A stretch of DNA of 64,000 bases, taken from assembly GCA_020064725.1 (NCBI GenBank), contig JAGTWJ010000002.1, positions 2,542,001 through 2,606,000 on the forward strand, read 5' to 3'. Source of the stretch: Drechslerella dactyloides (lineage: Eukaryota > Ascomycota > Orbiliomycetes > Orbiliales > Orbiliaceae). Positions 35,879 through 49,600 of the stretch are shown here, in pieces. The position numbers and the translations under genes are program-made. Under the pieces are notes generated by a model. It saw only the letters and a list, made by a program, of their open reading frames with translations. It made no database searches and was not told the DNA's origin. Position 1 is the stretch's first letter, and each line of letters begins with the position of its first letter.

Positions 35879-38187
35879 ATGATGGCCGCGCCGGCGTTCG
35901 GGCAGGCGTCCGGTGGCGACGCCGAGCCGTACCGCCCGCGGGCCTTTCGCACGAAGGGTCAGTTGCCGTCTCCCTTTTCTCCTGGTGATATCACATATTT
36001 CTTTCTTGTCTGCAGTTTGATGCTGACCTTTTCAGCAGGCGGCCGGCCGGCGTGCCTGGTCAATGCATCTGTCACCGGCTGTCCCGATAACACCATCATC
36101 GCCTTTGGAGGCTTCGACCAGTTCACCGACGAGGGTACTCATTCCGATCCATCACGATGTTTCTCGTGCAGGAGTTATGCTGACGTTCGGGGTGCGCAGT
36201 CTACAATCATGTCCTGCGCCTGGACCTGGCGACCTTCACGTGGACCCTCGTCGACAACTTTGGCGAGATCCCCTCCGTCCGCATGGGTATCCATTCCTTC
36301 CCCCGTCTTCCGTCCCCTGCCCCATCTCCCGAGACCGGCCTCAAGACCGACTGACGTTGATGAAATGCGGCAGGCCACACGACGACCTACTGGCGTGACA
36401 ACAAGCTCATCGTCTTTGGCGGCGAGAACGAGAACCGCGTCTACCTCGCCGACGTCTACCTCTTCGACATCACCACCTCCACCTGGTCCCAGCCCCAGAT
36501 CTCCGGCCCCACCCCCCGCGGCCGCTCCCGCCACTCCGTCACCCTCCACGATGACAAGCTCTATGTCATCGGCGGCCTCCACGGCTCCGACGTCCTCGAC
36601 GACCTCGTCTACCTCGACCTCAACACCATGACCTGGAGCCGCGCCTGGAAGTTCGTCGCCCGCTTCGACCACACCAGCTGGGTCGACAAGAACCGCCTCT
36701 ACGTCTTCGGCGGCCTCACCCAGGAGATGGACCGCACCGGCGAGCTCTGCTGGCTCGACCTCTCCGAGCATCCCACCTGGAGGTCCCCCAACGGCCTCAC
36801 CCCGCAGCTCTCCCAGACCTCCTTCGCCAACGACGGCGCCTCCGGCCGCAGCAGTCGGAAGGAAGCCCGCCTGGCCCCTCCCTCCGGAGCTTCCTCCAAC
36901 TCTCAGAACCGCTATCCGTCTCCGCTCCGCCAGCTCGTCGGCAACCCCCCGGCCCCGGGCTCCGTCAACTCCCTCCGCTTCATCCGCGGCACCGACGTCC
37001 CCACCGAGACCGTGGGCAACCACTTTCACCACTTCTGCAACTCCACCCTGCTGGACTTTGTCACCGCCGCGAACACCATCCGTGACCACGAAACCTCCCT
37101 CTCCGCCCTCGACCTCGACACCCTCGTCTGGAAACAGCTCGCCGACGGCGAAGATGTCTACATCAACGCCAATTACCGCTGGCACTACCTCGCCATCTCC
37201 CACGATGAGACGACCGCCTACCTCATCGGCTGCCCGCTCGAAGAAGAGGGCCAGGACAGCGAGTACCTCAGCGACATCCTCCCCATCGACCTCCGCCGCT
37301 ACGGCATCACCCCTGAGTGTCGTGAAGGCGAGCTCGGCGGGCCCGGCACCATCGGCTTCGACCTCGCCAACATGTTTGACGACGCCTCCTCCGCCGACTT
37401 TCTCATCACCGCCCTCAACGAAAACTACTTTTCCGACGACGACGAGGCTCTCTGGGCCATGGTCCCCCATCCCCGGACGTCACCATCCACCACCTCCCTC
37501 TCCCTCCAAAACACCAGCCTCGTCCACCACAGCCACCAGTCCCCGGCCTCGTCCTCCTCCGCGAACTCCCTCTCCAGCACCAACAACGCCGACCCGGCCA
37601 TCTCCCCGACCATCCACGTGCACAAGCTCATCCTGCTCAGCCGCTGGCCGCACTTCCAGCGGCTCTACGCGGCCAAGATGTCCGAATTCCACAGCGGCCG
37701 CCTGCACATCCCGGAGCCGTACAGCGTCGTCAAGGCCTTCCTGTACTACCTGTACACGGACAGCATCGCGACGAGCCTGCACTGCCCGTCGCTCGCGACC
37801 GTCGGCGGCCTCCTCGTCATGAGCAACATCTACAACATCCCGCGGCTGCGCGCGCTGTGTCTCGGCCGGATCAACCGCGAGCTGGACGTGGACACCGCGG
37901 CAACAATCTGGGAGCGCGCGGGCGTGGCTGGCGAGAACGTGCTGCGGAGTAAAGCTGCGCGGTACTGCATGATGCACTGGGGCCGCGTTGTGCGCAGCGA
38001 GGGCTTCCGCCGGCTGAGCAAGAAGGCGATGCTGGAGCTGTTCGAAGAGATTGACGTCGAGGGCCGGATTTTAGGCGGCGAGGAGCTGGAGGTCGTTGGA
38101 GCCGGAGGGCTAGCTGGTAACGGCGGGTACGGGTTTCGTGACGGTGAGGGCGGCGATGACGATGGCGGGGAGATGGAGATTAGCTGA
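35879..38187 (+). CDS. ral2: Ral2-like Kelch-BTB protein
   Basis: Four exons: 35879-35957, 36036-36134, 36200-36286 and 36374-38187; 692 residues. All introns are phase 1, 65-87 bp. The N-terminal half is a Kelch propeller (IIAFGGFDQFTDE, VYNHVLRLDLATFTWTLV, KLIVFGGENENRVYLADVYL, RGRSRHSVTLHDDKLYVIGG, RLYVFGGLTQ). A linker follows. The C-terminal part is BTB/POZ-like (SADFLITALNE at about 430; HVHKLILLSRWPHFQRLYAA at about 504, then a BACK-like helical end). Kelch followed by BTB is the layout of fission-yeast Ral2, needed for Ras1 activation, and of the LZTR1 group. The start at 35879 is the first ATG with protein-like sequence; upstream in-frame ATGs exist. Role in Ras control is inferred from family layout. 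Confidence 0.8.
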
Positions 38188-39549
38188 TTGGTGGGTGCGG
38201 TTGCGTGTGCGTGTGTGCATTTGGGGGTCTGCTTAGCGGTACCGGGTGTAGGTTTCCTTTTTCTTTCTTTCTTGTCTCGTTTTTGTTTTTTTGGACAGCA
38301 TTGTGCATTGGTGATGGCTTTTATTTATATAATATGCTATTATGCGGCGTTGCGGGGACCGCTCGATCGATGGAGGGATGGGATACGACAGGACATCAGC
38401 TCGTGGTGGTATTGCGGTCGTACATACACCGTAGGGGTACGCGGGTGGGTGCGTAGGTGTAATGAGGGGGTGAAGTGGGTACTTGTGAATAGATGGGTGC
38501 ATGCATGGTTTGCGAGGGCATATATAGTATATATATCATACAGATACAAGAATGGATGGCATTATCATTGATATATAGATGGTGGTTGATATGATGCTGT
38601 GTTATAGAGGTCCGCGGCTGTGGGTGTTATAGATGGTTTGGTACGGCTGTGATGTGATGTTAGATAAATTGATCAAACTCAGTGGCGAGCTGTCTAGGGA
38701 TGTGTGTACGCGTGTGATTCTCCGTCGATAGATCATGATCATGATCAAAGTACAGTATTGCTATAATTTGGTTCGCGCGACAGTGCGATTGGTATATATA
38801 TGGAAGTCTACGAATTCGGTGATTACTAGATAGGTAAGTAAGAGGTATGGCGTCCGGTTTACGAGACAAAGTATGTTACGCGAGATTATCATGATAATTT
38901 GGACGTGGGCACGGTATGCTACACAAAGTCAGGTACCTCGGTTGTCGATAAATTTATTACATCCTCTGCGTACGGTCTTCTGGAGTCATGAGATCAATTA
39001 TGAGTATCGAATTCAGCGTTGAGACTTAATCAATTGTCAAGAATTCGATATTCATTCGACCGTGATTCAAGGCCAGTCTTAGTCTGGCTTACGAGACTGA
39101 TTTAAGGCTGCATTTGGCCATGCGTGACTTCATGAATGCCCAGCTGCAGCCCAATGGTATCGATCGATTGGGCTTATAGTGGTCTCGCGGGCCAGACACG
39201 CATGAAGATTTATAGGTATTCTGGATTTATCGATGGCTAAGAACTTGTTAATATTAAGACACGATTGCCACAAGGCGCCTACAGTTAAGCCTTATGATAG
39301 CCAATTGACGGATGTATGTATACTAATATATTGTACTATAATATTATTTGCGCGAGACAAATCAACTATCTGTAGAGATTCAGTAAGAAATAAAACATTC
39401 TAACAGTCTATTTTTCAAGACAACCTTCGTTTCAACAACCGCAGACGCCGTCTACACCACCCACAACGCGACGCTACAAAACTACAACAGCGCAATACAA
39501 TCCGATCTATCCAGCAGCGACGCCATATACGTACTTGCGCAGCATTCAT
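38188..39549. other. Convergent intergenic region
   Basis: 1.36 kb between the Kelch-BTB gene (plus) and the Nudix gene (minus). T-rich 38255-38310, short TATA runs near 38520-38575. No gene, RNA or long repeat recognised. Confidence 0.5.
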
Positions 39550-42342
39550 CTACGGATATCGCACGAAACTACGGCGCAATTCCCACTCACCGGGCAACTC
39601 GTCCGTAAACTCCAGCCGCCGGTTCCCCATCCCATGCCAGACGCTATACTCCCCATCCGCAGCAACGTCGCTGTCCGTCCCGCCGACGAACTGGACGTGA
39701 TGGATAAAGTACTTGCCGGCCCATGACACCGCCGCTCCTTCCTCCGCTGCCACCTTTGCGGCTGTCACCATCGACGGGTTCGCAGATACAGCTGGCAGAC
39801 ACGTGGAGGTAGCGCTGTCGTGACCGCTGACGCTGCGAAGGAGGGGCGGCAGCCAGACGCGTGATTCCTCCCACATGCGGTGGTACGGGATTCCGGGGTG
39901 GCCGGTGCCGATGTCGGGTTCGGTGTCTGCGGCGGTGGTGGTGGGGGGCGCAGCGGTGGGGGTCAGCGATTTGGAGAGGGAGAACCAGGCCGGTTTCATC
40001 TCGTCCGTGCTGTATCGACGACGGTCAGCGTATCGTTCTATCGACGAGGTGATGATGTGATCATGGCGTCTTAAGTATATGTGTGTGCTTTGGGATTAGG
40101 TTTGCGAGTAGCTTTGGGGTGAAGTGCAGTGAAGGGACATGGGCTGTAGCGTATGCATGTATGCAATATATTATATTACATGCTCGCTGTCACGCTGCAT
40201 GCATGGTGACTGCACGTCTGCATGGACGCACGAGTGAAGACTCCGCTTTGGCGCCAGCTCGAGCTCGACGTATATAGAGACTGACAGCTCCACTGCGCTG
40301 GACGACAGCGCTATCGACGCAGATTGCGGTGGATCGCTGACGGCCGATAGGAGCTCCGTCCCTGAGAATAATAGAATGACGATGTCCAGCTAGCTACGAC
40401 ACATACGGAGATGTATGACGCCTCGGTAGTCATGGTATCGTCTCATCCAGCAGCTCGTCACCTCAGAACGGGCAGTAGGATGAAACGCAGCTTGCACCAT
40501 GCCCGAAATACCAGCGATCATGTGAGTATTTCGCGGCATTGTACATGCATCGACCAATCTATCTGGCGCGAAACGAGGCGATAGCTGCAGCATGCATGCA
40601 TAAATGCATAAATGTACGCTATGTGCCTACATACACATATACGCACGCACGCACGTACGTAATGTTTGTACGTACGGAACATCTATTGACTGGCTGACAG
40701 AGTGAACGGACCGGGAAAGCATGTGTAACGAGCGGGTAATTGGGAGGATAAATGGCAAGCGACGATGGTGAATGCAGCCGACGGAGGATACGAAGCCTAG
40801 CTCGAGGCTGGAGCGTTTTCCGCGTAATATAGCATACTACGCTGATCCAAGACCTGGAGAGCTAGGTGGGCACGAGACTTGTCTGCCTGCCTGCATACCT
40901 GCCTGTCGACGGTATACCGTCGGCTCCGCAGCTCCGCGTTGGATTGAGCAGATATTGCGAATGCATGTCGATTTCATTTGCATTGCCAAGCTGCGGCGGG
41001 GGAGGGTCGATTGTCATGAGGTGGGTCTTGAAGTTCTATCTAACTGATCGTGGACAGGCGTGATAGAAGGGCGTCGAGGATTGATCATTCGAACGACGGT
41101 AGACGGCGTCTGCGTTGCGAATGTGGTAAAAAGCGCAAGGCGAGGTCGACACGTCGCATCCGTAAGTCTGAGATGAACGAGCACAGCCTGCCTTCGAGAA
41201 CGTCTCTGCAGGGGCTGAGACTTCAGGGCAAGAATTCGGTGACTGGAGAGTCTCCACCTCTATGCATGTATGTAAAGAATGACGTGCAATATTCACCAAC
41301 AATTCTGAGAAGCATCGAATCGCAAGAAATGTTGCGATTGCTTGCTTCAAGCTCTGTTGTAGTTGTCACAGACTCTCGGGTTCAAGCTATCCACTGTGAT
41401 GCGCGAATGCTAGCCCTCGTAGAGGGCCCATACTGCAAGGCTACCGAGGAGGTAGCGAGATAAAAAGGACGCAGCGGCATCGTGTGAGGTCTCGAGCAAC
41501 GGAAGAGCAAACCGGCCAGCAAAGCTTATCCGGGGAACTGGGAAGAGGAGGGGCGCTGCGCAAGCGCACTGGGCTGGGCAATACGATCACTAGAGAAATG
41601 CGGTACGTACACAGTTTCCGTCCCGGCCCATTTGTCCACTGTGAATACATGGATCTCGAGTATGGGCGAGACTTCGTCCGCCACGGTCTCCAACAGGAGG
41701 ACCCCACGCTGGATCACGTCGGCTTCTTCACACAGAAGTCCTGACTCTTCATGGAGCTCGCGGATCGCAGCAGCAATGACGGTTTCATTCGGTTCGATTT
41801 TCCCGCCGAAGCCATTGACTAATTGGGGACAGGGAGGAGAGGCGGACGCTCCCTTCTTCTCCTCTCCTCGTTTCTGTGATCTTTTTCTTTAGACAGCAGT
41901 CAACCGTTCCTGAGCGTGTGTGCTGCGGCAGGTCGCCGAGCCTGCTAGCAGGAATCGAGCCAGGTCATCCACTCGACGTGGCATGGGAATGTATCATTGG
42001 CCGGGGGGGCAATGTTGGCGTCGAATGTCTAAATCACGAGACGAGGAGAGGGAGTAAGGAAGCAGGCCGCTGCAGATATTTAGCGATAAGGTCAATCAGG
42101 TCAACTGGGAGGAAAGAATGGAAGATAGGCAGGATATGAAGAGGGCTGCATTGCAGGGACGATATGTAATCTAGGGACGGGTGGATCTGAAACCTACATT
42201 TCCCTTGCCCGAAGCCTCTGAGCTTATAGCCTAACAGGACCCGATCGCGGTGAAGATCGAGAGGGATCACGAGGGTGTATTGCTTATGTTGCTTGATCCT
42301 GGGCGATGGTGAAATCGCATCGGTGGTACTTGCGGTAGCCAT
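39550..42342 (-). CDS. MTH1-like Nudix hydrolase
   Basis: Three exons: 42342-42198, 41818-41611 and 40009-39550; 270 residues. The first exon carries YTLVIPLDLHRDRVLLGYKL and RGFGQGK, the second NGFGGKI and a complete Nudix box (G54-x5-E60-x7-R68-E-L-x-E72-E73-x-G75-L), the third TDEMKPAWF, MWEESRVWLP and GKYFIHHVQFVG. All blocks align in order with the human MTH1 type that sanitises oxidised purine nucleotides. Two low-complexity insertions lengthen the third exon. The joins are phase-consistent: intron 1 is 379 bp (GTAGGT...TTAG) and intron 2 is 1,601 bp (GTACGT...ACAG), very long for this window. The human D119/D120 pair that reads 8-oxo purines corresponds here to Glu-Ser, so the substrate may differ. 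Confidence 0.82.
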
Positions 42343-45300
42343 GGCGTGTGCAGGCCGCGTGTGTACCGTACCGTGTCTGCTGGATTCGCAAGCTGGGCGA
42401 GACGGTCGACGGGCGCGGTGGTATACGGTACGACCGGATTTGAGATGGCCGGGCCTCGTATTATCAGCCAGCGGTGGATAGATTGTGTGTCGTGGGATGA
42501 TGGATGGCAGGATGATGGATGGAGTGAGGTCAGCGCAGCGCAGCGCGGGGAGCGCGTGTGGAGAACGGCGTTGTGTGAAAAAGCAAACAGGACGTCAACC
42601 CAGGTTTGAGCTTCGGAACATTGCATTTTGCTCCGACCCGTCGAGCCAGGCGGAATTCACTCGACAGGACACTTCGACCAGACACTCGACAAACACTCTG
42701 CAGGTATCGTCCGCCATACGGCTCCCAGCGGCTCGCACAGGCGGGGCCTTGGTTGGTCGCAGACGCACAGGTGAGAACCAGAGCGAAAACCACTTGATGG
42801 CCATTGATCCATCCCATTGGCTGACCTCGTAGTTCCAATGCATTTCCGCACTCGCAGGCGCTGAGACGGAGAAACGGGCGTGCGCTCCACACGATGAGCG
42901 TGGGATGCATGGCGGGGTGACCTTGCTCGCGGTCCCCAAGGCGGCCAGCTTCACCACCAGCCAACTTTTCGGTCCACGATGGGAAGGAAGTGCTGTCAGA
43001 CGGCGACGCCCTATTCGTATCGAGTCAGGTACATGATTGATATATCTATCCGGCGCAGATTGAATGCGCAAGTGACTGTGCGGCAGTCTGCTTCATCATA
43101 TCTCGCTCACTGCTCTCACTCTGAATTCATCCGAAATCTTTGCGGACTCGCCTCCGCGAACCACCATCGGACTCCGAGCAACTTGGGGCCAGCTCGTGAG
43201 CTTCAGCTCCACTTTTGGCACTTTAGCGCGATCGGTTAGCTGCCGGATGGTGAGCTTCGGTATCAGACCACAACCTTCCTCCGGTATCGACCGTACGCCA
43301 GTTGATCGCTCCCACTGTCTTTCCCCGAATTACTAAGGAGACACAGTGCTGTCGATGGGTCGGTCGACTTGGATTTGGCTTCGCTGTCTCCGCGAATTCT
43401 GTATCGCTCGGCACAATGGCCTTCTTGATTTATAAGGCTTCCGAGTATCTTCACAGAGCGGCCCCGATTTGGACACCGAAGGCCCACAGATCCACTCATG
43501 ACTAAGCTCCGTGTTTCCAACGTCGCGTAGGTCGCGTCCGTGGAGCAGCGTGGAGCAGCTGGGCGCCAGCAACAAAGTCGAAGGAAACCAACATTATGCG
43601 TATCTTGACAAACCACGAGGGAAACGAGCTTTGGTTAGACCAGATCAGCCAAAAAGGACTCTCCGCAAGCCGTACCAGGGTTCCGGTAGTCACCAGCCCA
43701 GTATCAATCAGTTGATTGTTAACGGCTAGGGTCTTGTCAAGTCCGTACGTCCCCACTGTGTCCAATGAGGCCCCCCGTCTAATATAGCCTATATTCGTTC
43801 ACGGACCGACAATGCGTACTTTTCGAATAAAAATCTCAAGCCGTGCTGACCGTGAAAGGAATATTCTGCTCATGCTTGCGCCTATCCAGGTAGCTAGCTG
43901 ACCTGCACTGGATGATGTTTTTTGCAAGGCAGTCGTCGTGCCTGTGCAAACAAGTATGGGCACCACTACGGACCGTATGCCACCATCGCACGGGTGTCAA
44001 ACCAACAATGCGGTTACAAGTATAGGAGCAAATTTAATTGCTACCAAGTAGTATAATCTTCGTGAACTAGCACCCGTATGCACAGGCAAGTAATCCGGAG
44101 CCGATAAGATGCGGTTCTCTGGTTGCTTTTGTGCATAAGAATTACATGTCGGTGCGCGTGTAATGCTCCGTATTAATTTGCCCAATATATATTGCGTGCT
44201 GGACTAAACCCGTGGGAAAAGCACTTTCGATAGAGCACCCCGCCAGACTCCTGCGAACCGAATCTAACGGTCCCGAGAGCAGGAGCGAAAAGCCGCAGAC
44301 AGCATTAGCTGGGCTTAATACATGTTGCACATGTATATCAGATTCGAGATCCCATCGCATCAGGCACCTTGACTAGCTTACCAGGTTCACGTGCGGCGCA
44401 ATTGCCTTGCTTTCCGGTGGATTTGAAAGGAGCGACTGGCAAAAATCAGAATCATGCTCTATCGCAACCAGGTTAATTGAGGGCGAAACGAATGTTTCGT
44501 TTCGGCCAAATACAACAGCAGCAGGTCAAGCCGGAAGCCGGGTGCCAAATTTGCGGTGCCTCGCTTGGACAGCGTCGGGCACCCAGAATGGCATCTTCGT
44601 ACGGATCCGTTGGACCTAAAGCTCGAACAACCTGGCGCGATTAGCCACAGCCAGCCGGAAGGGAATGGAGTCGAAACGATTCCGCGGGGAAAAAACCTCA
44701 AGGGTGGGAATATTGTCACACGTTAGTTGCCTACGACCAGATCCTCAAATGCCTCTGCTGTTGGCTCTGACATATAATCACGCAGATAGCTCTCGAGATC
44801 TCGTCTCGCGCAATTAACGATCGATATCTACTGCGATATTAACTATAATAGAATCGATTAAAGCACTGCGCAGCCAGACATGCTGTGCAGTTCGACGATT
44901 CTTTTCCGACGACCGAAATGAGCCGCCTGGTTATCGGCCATGCCAGATTGATTTCCCCGACGGTTGGGTCTCCAGCTTTCGCCAACTGTAGATGCCTGTC
45001 TTGCAATGGGCCCGGCTAGGGCTCCTAGTCCGCCGCTATTGTTTTACGAGCAGATTTAAAAAAGGAATACTACTATATATACTCTGTTGCGTGATAAAGA
45101 TGAAATTAAAACATCTACTACGAACGAACTAACCTGCCCAGTCCATTGCTCCTGGTCTGCGATAGGCGTCTGCTCGATTTTGATCCGACGAACGTAGCTA
45201 AACCCCCAGCTCGTTAAGGGCCGGGGAAACCTTAGCTTATGGTCTCTGCGATATTTGCTTTTGGATATATAGCATCAGTACCAGGACGCATGGTTTTCCG

Positions 45301-46685
45301 CAGGTGTCAACAGCTCGCACGACTCGAAGCCGCCCGGTCAGCATCGAGATTCGATCCAGACATCGGTATCTGAGCCACAGCTGCCAGAGCGCCATTTTCG
45401 GCCTGAGGGGTGAGCAAGAAGAGCCCGCCGAAAGAAAAACAAAACCCCATAACTCCACTCCAAATTAACTTCGCCCCAGTCTCCAGATTGTGGAGCACCG
45501 CTGGACAAAAAGAGTGAGTGGAGTCAACAACCTCGTTTTTTCTTGGTCCATCGGCATCCAAGGAACGAGGTCCTCCGCCGTGTGACTTACTTACCGCAGG
45601 ACCTGAGAGCGCGAGCACCTACCACCTCTACTACCAGCGTAGGGGAAATTGGCGCTGGCGCTCCAGTCTGTAATCATATTGCTCGGTGCGCTAACGTTAG
45701 CAGATCCGTTAAAAAGGACGAGACACAGCCTATCTGGGAACGGAAAGCCTCTTCTCACGATCCTCGAATGCCTCTTTTTGGATCCCTCTTCCCTCTCTTC
45801 ACAGTCGGCCTATAATTTTTGTTTTTTCGCCTTTCCTTTTCGTTTTCCTTTCCCTTTCTACCTTTATCTGGGGGAGCTGCTGTCGTTTTCTTTTGTGTGA
45901 ACTATTCCCCCAGTCTTTCGCTTGTCCGTCGTTTCGCATCGATGGACAGCTAGAAGAATGGACCGTTCGTTCCTCGAAAATACATAGCCTTTGGTTTTCC
46001 TTCCCTCGAAATCAAGCGTTATAGTCGCAGACCGGTCCTGTTTACTTTAGATACCTGCTCGAGTCCATTTAATGTAAGCTGACGCTAGCTGTCAAAGTGG
46101 TCGCCGTCGCCGCCGTCGCCGCCGAAGGTCCATCTATCTATTTATCAGACGAAAGCAAAGCAGAGGAAGGCAGCCGAGAAAACAGACAGACGATTGTCGA
46201 ATTGCAAGAAGGTGCTTGCTGTGAGGCGAATCTGAACTCCATTTGTACCCGCTTAGCGTCCGGACACCTATCACACGCCTTGATATTTACTCGGTCTGTT
46301 TGATATATCCCATTGGGAGACCCAAGGTCTGGGGGGACCCACTTCACTAAGCACACACACGCAACTTGGGGCCGGATTTGCATACATCCACTTACAGTCA
46401 ACGTACATACATTTACATACTGCGGACGGTCGAGCGACGACGGGTCGACAGGGCGCGCGGCGCAGAGCTCGAGATCACGCCTCTGGACGCGGGGGGGCTG
46501 GTGATAGTAGTAGCATAGTAGGAGGCGCGCGCCGGAAGGAAGGAAGGAAGGAAGGAAGGACGGCAGTCGGGCAGTCAGACCACCGCCGCAAAACCAGCCA
46601 GCCGCCAGCTGCAGCTTGGACCGCCGCCAATTTAAAGGCCGCTCATGCCCAACACACGGTCAACGCAGTCGTCGGTGTTTATATT
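42343..46685. other. Long upstream/intergenic region
   Basis: 4.3 kb between the divergent Nudix and zinc-finger genes. Short open frames only. 45825-45890 is a T/C-rich tract (TTTTCGCCTTTCC, CTTTCCCTTTC) like a fungal transcription-start region, about 800 bp ahead of the zinc-finger gene. A GGAA repeat lies at 46533-46560. Confidence 0.45.
46533..46560 (+). repeat. (GGAA)n microsatellite in leader
   Basis: Six to seven GGAA/AGGA tandem units about 125 bp upstream of the zinc-finger gene's start codon. Confidence 0.85.
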
Positions 46686-49600
46686 ATGCCTACTCGAAAG
46701 GATCCCTTGTCCAGTGTGCCGGCCACCCCGACGCGGCAAAGCTCAGATCCTCCGGCGGCCGTGATACCCTCGCCGGAGCGGAAGGGATCTCTCTCCAGCT
46801 CGAATAGCGCCTCGAACTCGGCCCCGCCGACGCCCACGATCAAGCAGCAGTCGCACGTGTGCCAGTCGTGCGGACGAGGCTTCTCGCGAGCCGAGCATCT
46901 CGACAGGCATCTGGCCACCCATCTGCCGCCCTCGGAGGCAAAATCATACATCTGCACACTATGTTCGAAGGGCTTCACCCGGAAGGACGTCCTGAGTCGA
47001 CATATCAAGGCTGTCCACCAGACGAAGAAAGTCGAGGTGAAGAAGTCGAGGCGACGGAGCTGTATCAGATGCGCCGGCTTCAAGATCAAGTGCTCGAGCG
47101 GCGCCTCGAAGGGCCGGACAGTCGTCGCGCCATGCGATGCGTGTGCGCGGAGAGGTCACGAATGCATTTTCGATGCCGACTCGGACTTGATAGTCATACG
47201 CAGGGACTCTCTCAACGATCCCACGGAAGCTGATATCAACGATGAGGATGATGACGATGTTGATGACGATGACGACGATATCAATGCTATGGACTTGATG
47301 GAGACAATGGAACCAGCTGATTCGATGGAGGCGGCAGTTTTGCCTCCCCAGGCCGGGGAGATAGAAACCAGGGAACCGTCGCTGAAACGAAGACGGACCA
47401 TCGATGAAGGGCAGCCGTCTGCCTTCCCGCTGGACCACCGGAGTATGAAGTCGATCGACTCTGGCGTTGGCACGTCCAGTGGCAGGTCGTCGTCGTTAGG
47501 CTCCGCTTCCCAGATAATGACGAAGCAAGAATCCAATTTCGGTGAGTCGGAGTCACAGGGAGCATGCGCGAACTTGGCAAGTTCTATAGAATCGTCGTTG
47601 CTCATACTTTGTTTAGGTTCGACGTATCCTCACTATAACCCGAATTTGCCGGGACAGTCTGGATTTGGCGGCCCCCCGCCGCCTGTAAATTATGGTCATT
47701 ACTTCACTCCTAATCGTGGAGGTAGCAGTAGCACCTCTCTCTCTTCCTCGCCGTCTTTTACGTCCTTCCCACATGCCCAACTCCCGAGAGGTTATATAGA
47801 CCGAGAATCCCGTAAGAGTACCGGATGGCCCGGTCTTTCGCCTGACGAATACATGGCGGCCGATGCGCTCAACGGAATGTTGCCGGGATCCCGTTCCCAC
47901 GACTCGTTCAGCTACTTTGACTCGATGAAGAAGCAGAACTCGTCCGGCCGCTTCGGATCCCGCGAGCCTGCACAGCTGAGCAGCCTGCAGTTATTTCAGA
48001 AGCTTGAAGATCCGGCGGAGAATTGGTTCTTCGATCCAAGCATCTTTGAGTTCGACTTCCTCCGTGAGGACTTTTCTCTGCATACAATACCTGAAGAATC
48101 GCCCTTCGACAATGCTCCTCTTACCTACCTCAATCCTTCCCTCCTGACAATCTCGAAAAGCCCGTCTGTGAAACCGTCCTTCCCCGCGTCCACATGGCCG
48201 CCTAAATCTACGAACCACTCTCCGCGCGATCAAAGCCCTAGCGGTATCGAAGGTCCGCGATATCAACCAGAGATTCGGCTTCCGCAGGTTAACTCTGCAC
48301 CTACCTATCTCGCTGAGGATTCATTACCATGGGAATGGCCATCCAGTCATCGAGAAGCTAGGATCATCTTGCCGCCCCTCCGAGAGTTGCTTCAGGCCCC
48401 GCAAGGATATCACGGCCACCAGGCCGGATTGCAACGCAGCCACGACATGCCCGGCAGTCGAGAAGCTCAAGTGCTGAAGGAGACAACAGTGTCAGACCAA
48501 GTCAGAAAGGACATGCTCACGTTGTTAAAAGCGCCTTACGAGCGGCTGCCGAATAATAACGTCGACCTGCAGGATGAGAAATTTCCCACCAATGAGGTGT
48601 TGAACGAGTTTATTCAGCTCTATCTAAAACACTTCCATAGTGTGTTACCGATGCTTCACGTCCCTACCTTTTCACCTGAATCTTGTCCGAACTTCCTCTT
48701 GATAACTATCGCCACCATCGGCGCGAGGTACCACTCGTCGGAGCATGCTATCGAGTTTGCGGACAACCTCAACGCTCTGTGTCATAAAGCGTTGAACTGG
48801 CTGGTAGGTCCTTCGATCGTTACCATTGTTTATCGAATTCTATTTCCGGTGTTCTAATATATGGGTTTTCAATTAGGGCGAGTACAACGAAGACTATAAG
48901 CGATCGGCGTCGTACCTTATGGCATTCTGTCTGCAGAACGTCTACGCTCTGGGCGCTGGCAACAAGAGACTCTTCGAAATGACCGATGCTAGTCGATCTT
49001 ATATGATCAATGCATGTCGCAATCTAGGTCTCTTTACCACACCCGGCGGCCGGTCACCGCGGCCTCGTCCAAAAGCTACTTCTGAAGATCCGTTCCTACC
49101 CTCCACGGATGCCAACGATCCTGAGAAGGTGCAACAGCACTGGCTGCACTGGAGGGAGGAAGAGTTCAAGAAACGGCTGGCGTGGTGTATCTTCGAATGC
49201 GACTGTGCGATCAGTGTGCTCACTAACCGGAGAGGCAACATTGCACTTACAGACCTTTGCTTGCCCCTGCCCGTAAGTACTAGCTGTCCCGTCCTACCCC
49301 GGTCAGGCCCCCGAGTCCAGGTTAGTATTTGCTAACGAACCTTCAACAGAGCGACGAGCCTTTGTGGGAGGCACCCGATGCGCAAACATGGGCAGCTCTT
49401 TACCCTAGGCATAAATCGATTCCTCCTCGGGGGATGCCGTTCTATTTTGTTCTCCGAGACATCATGAACGGGCACCAAGACCAACTAAGTCTCTCAAGCT
49501 GGGGGCAAAGACTCTGCGCTCAAGGCATCAGTCGCAGTAAGTGAAGGTGCATCGACCATCACCCACGTAGTCCATCATGCTAATCAGCATTTCTTCTGTT

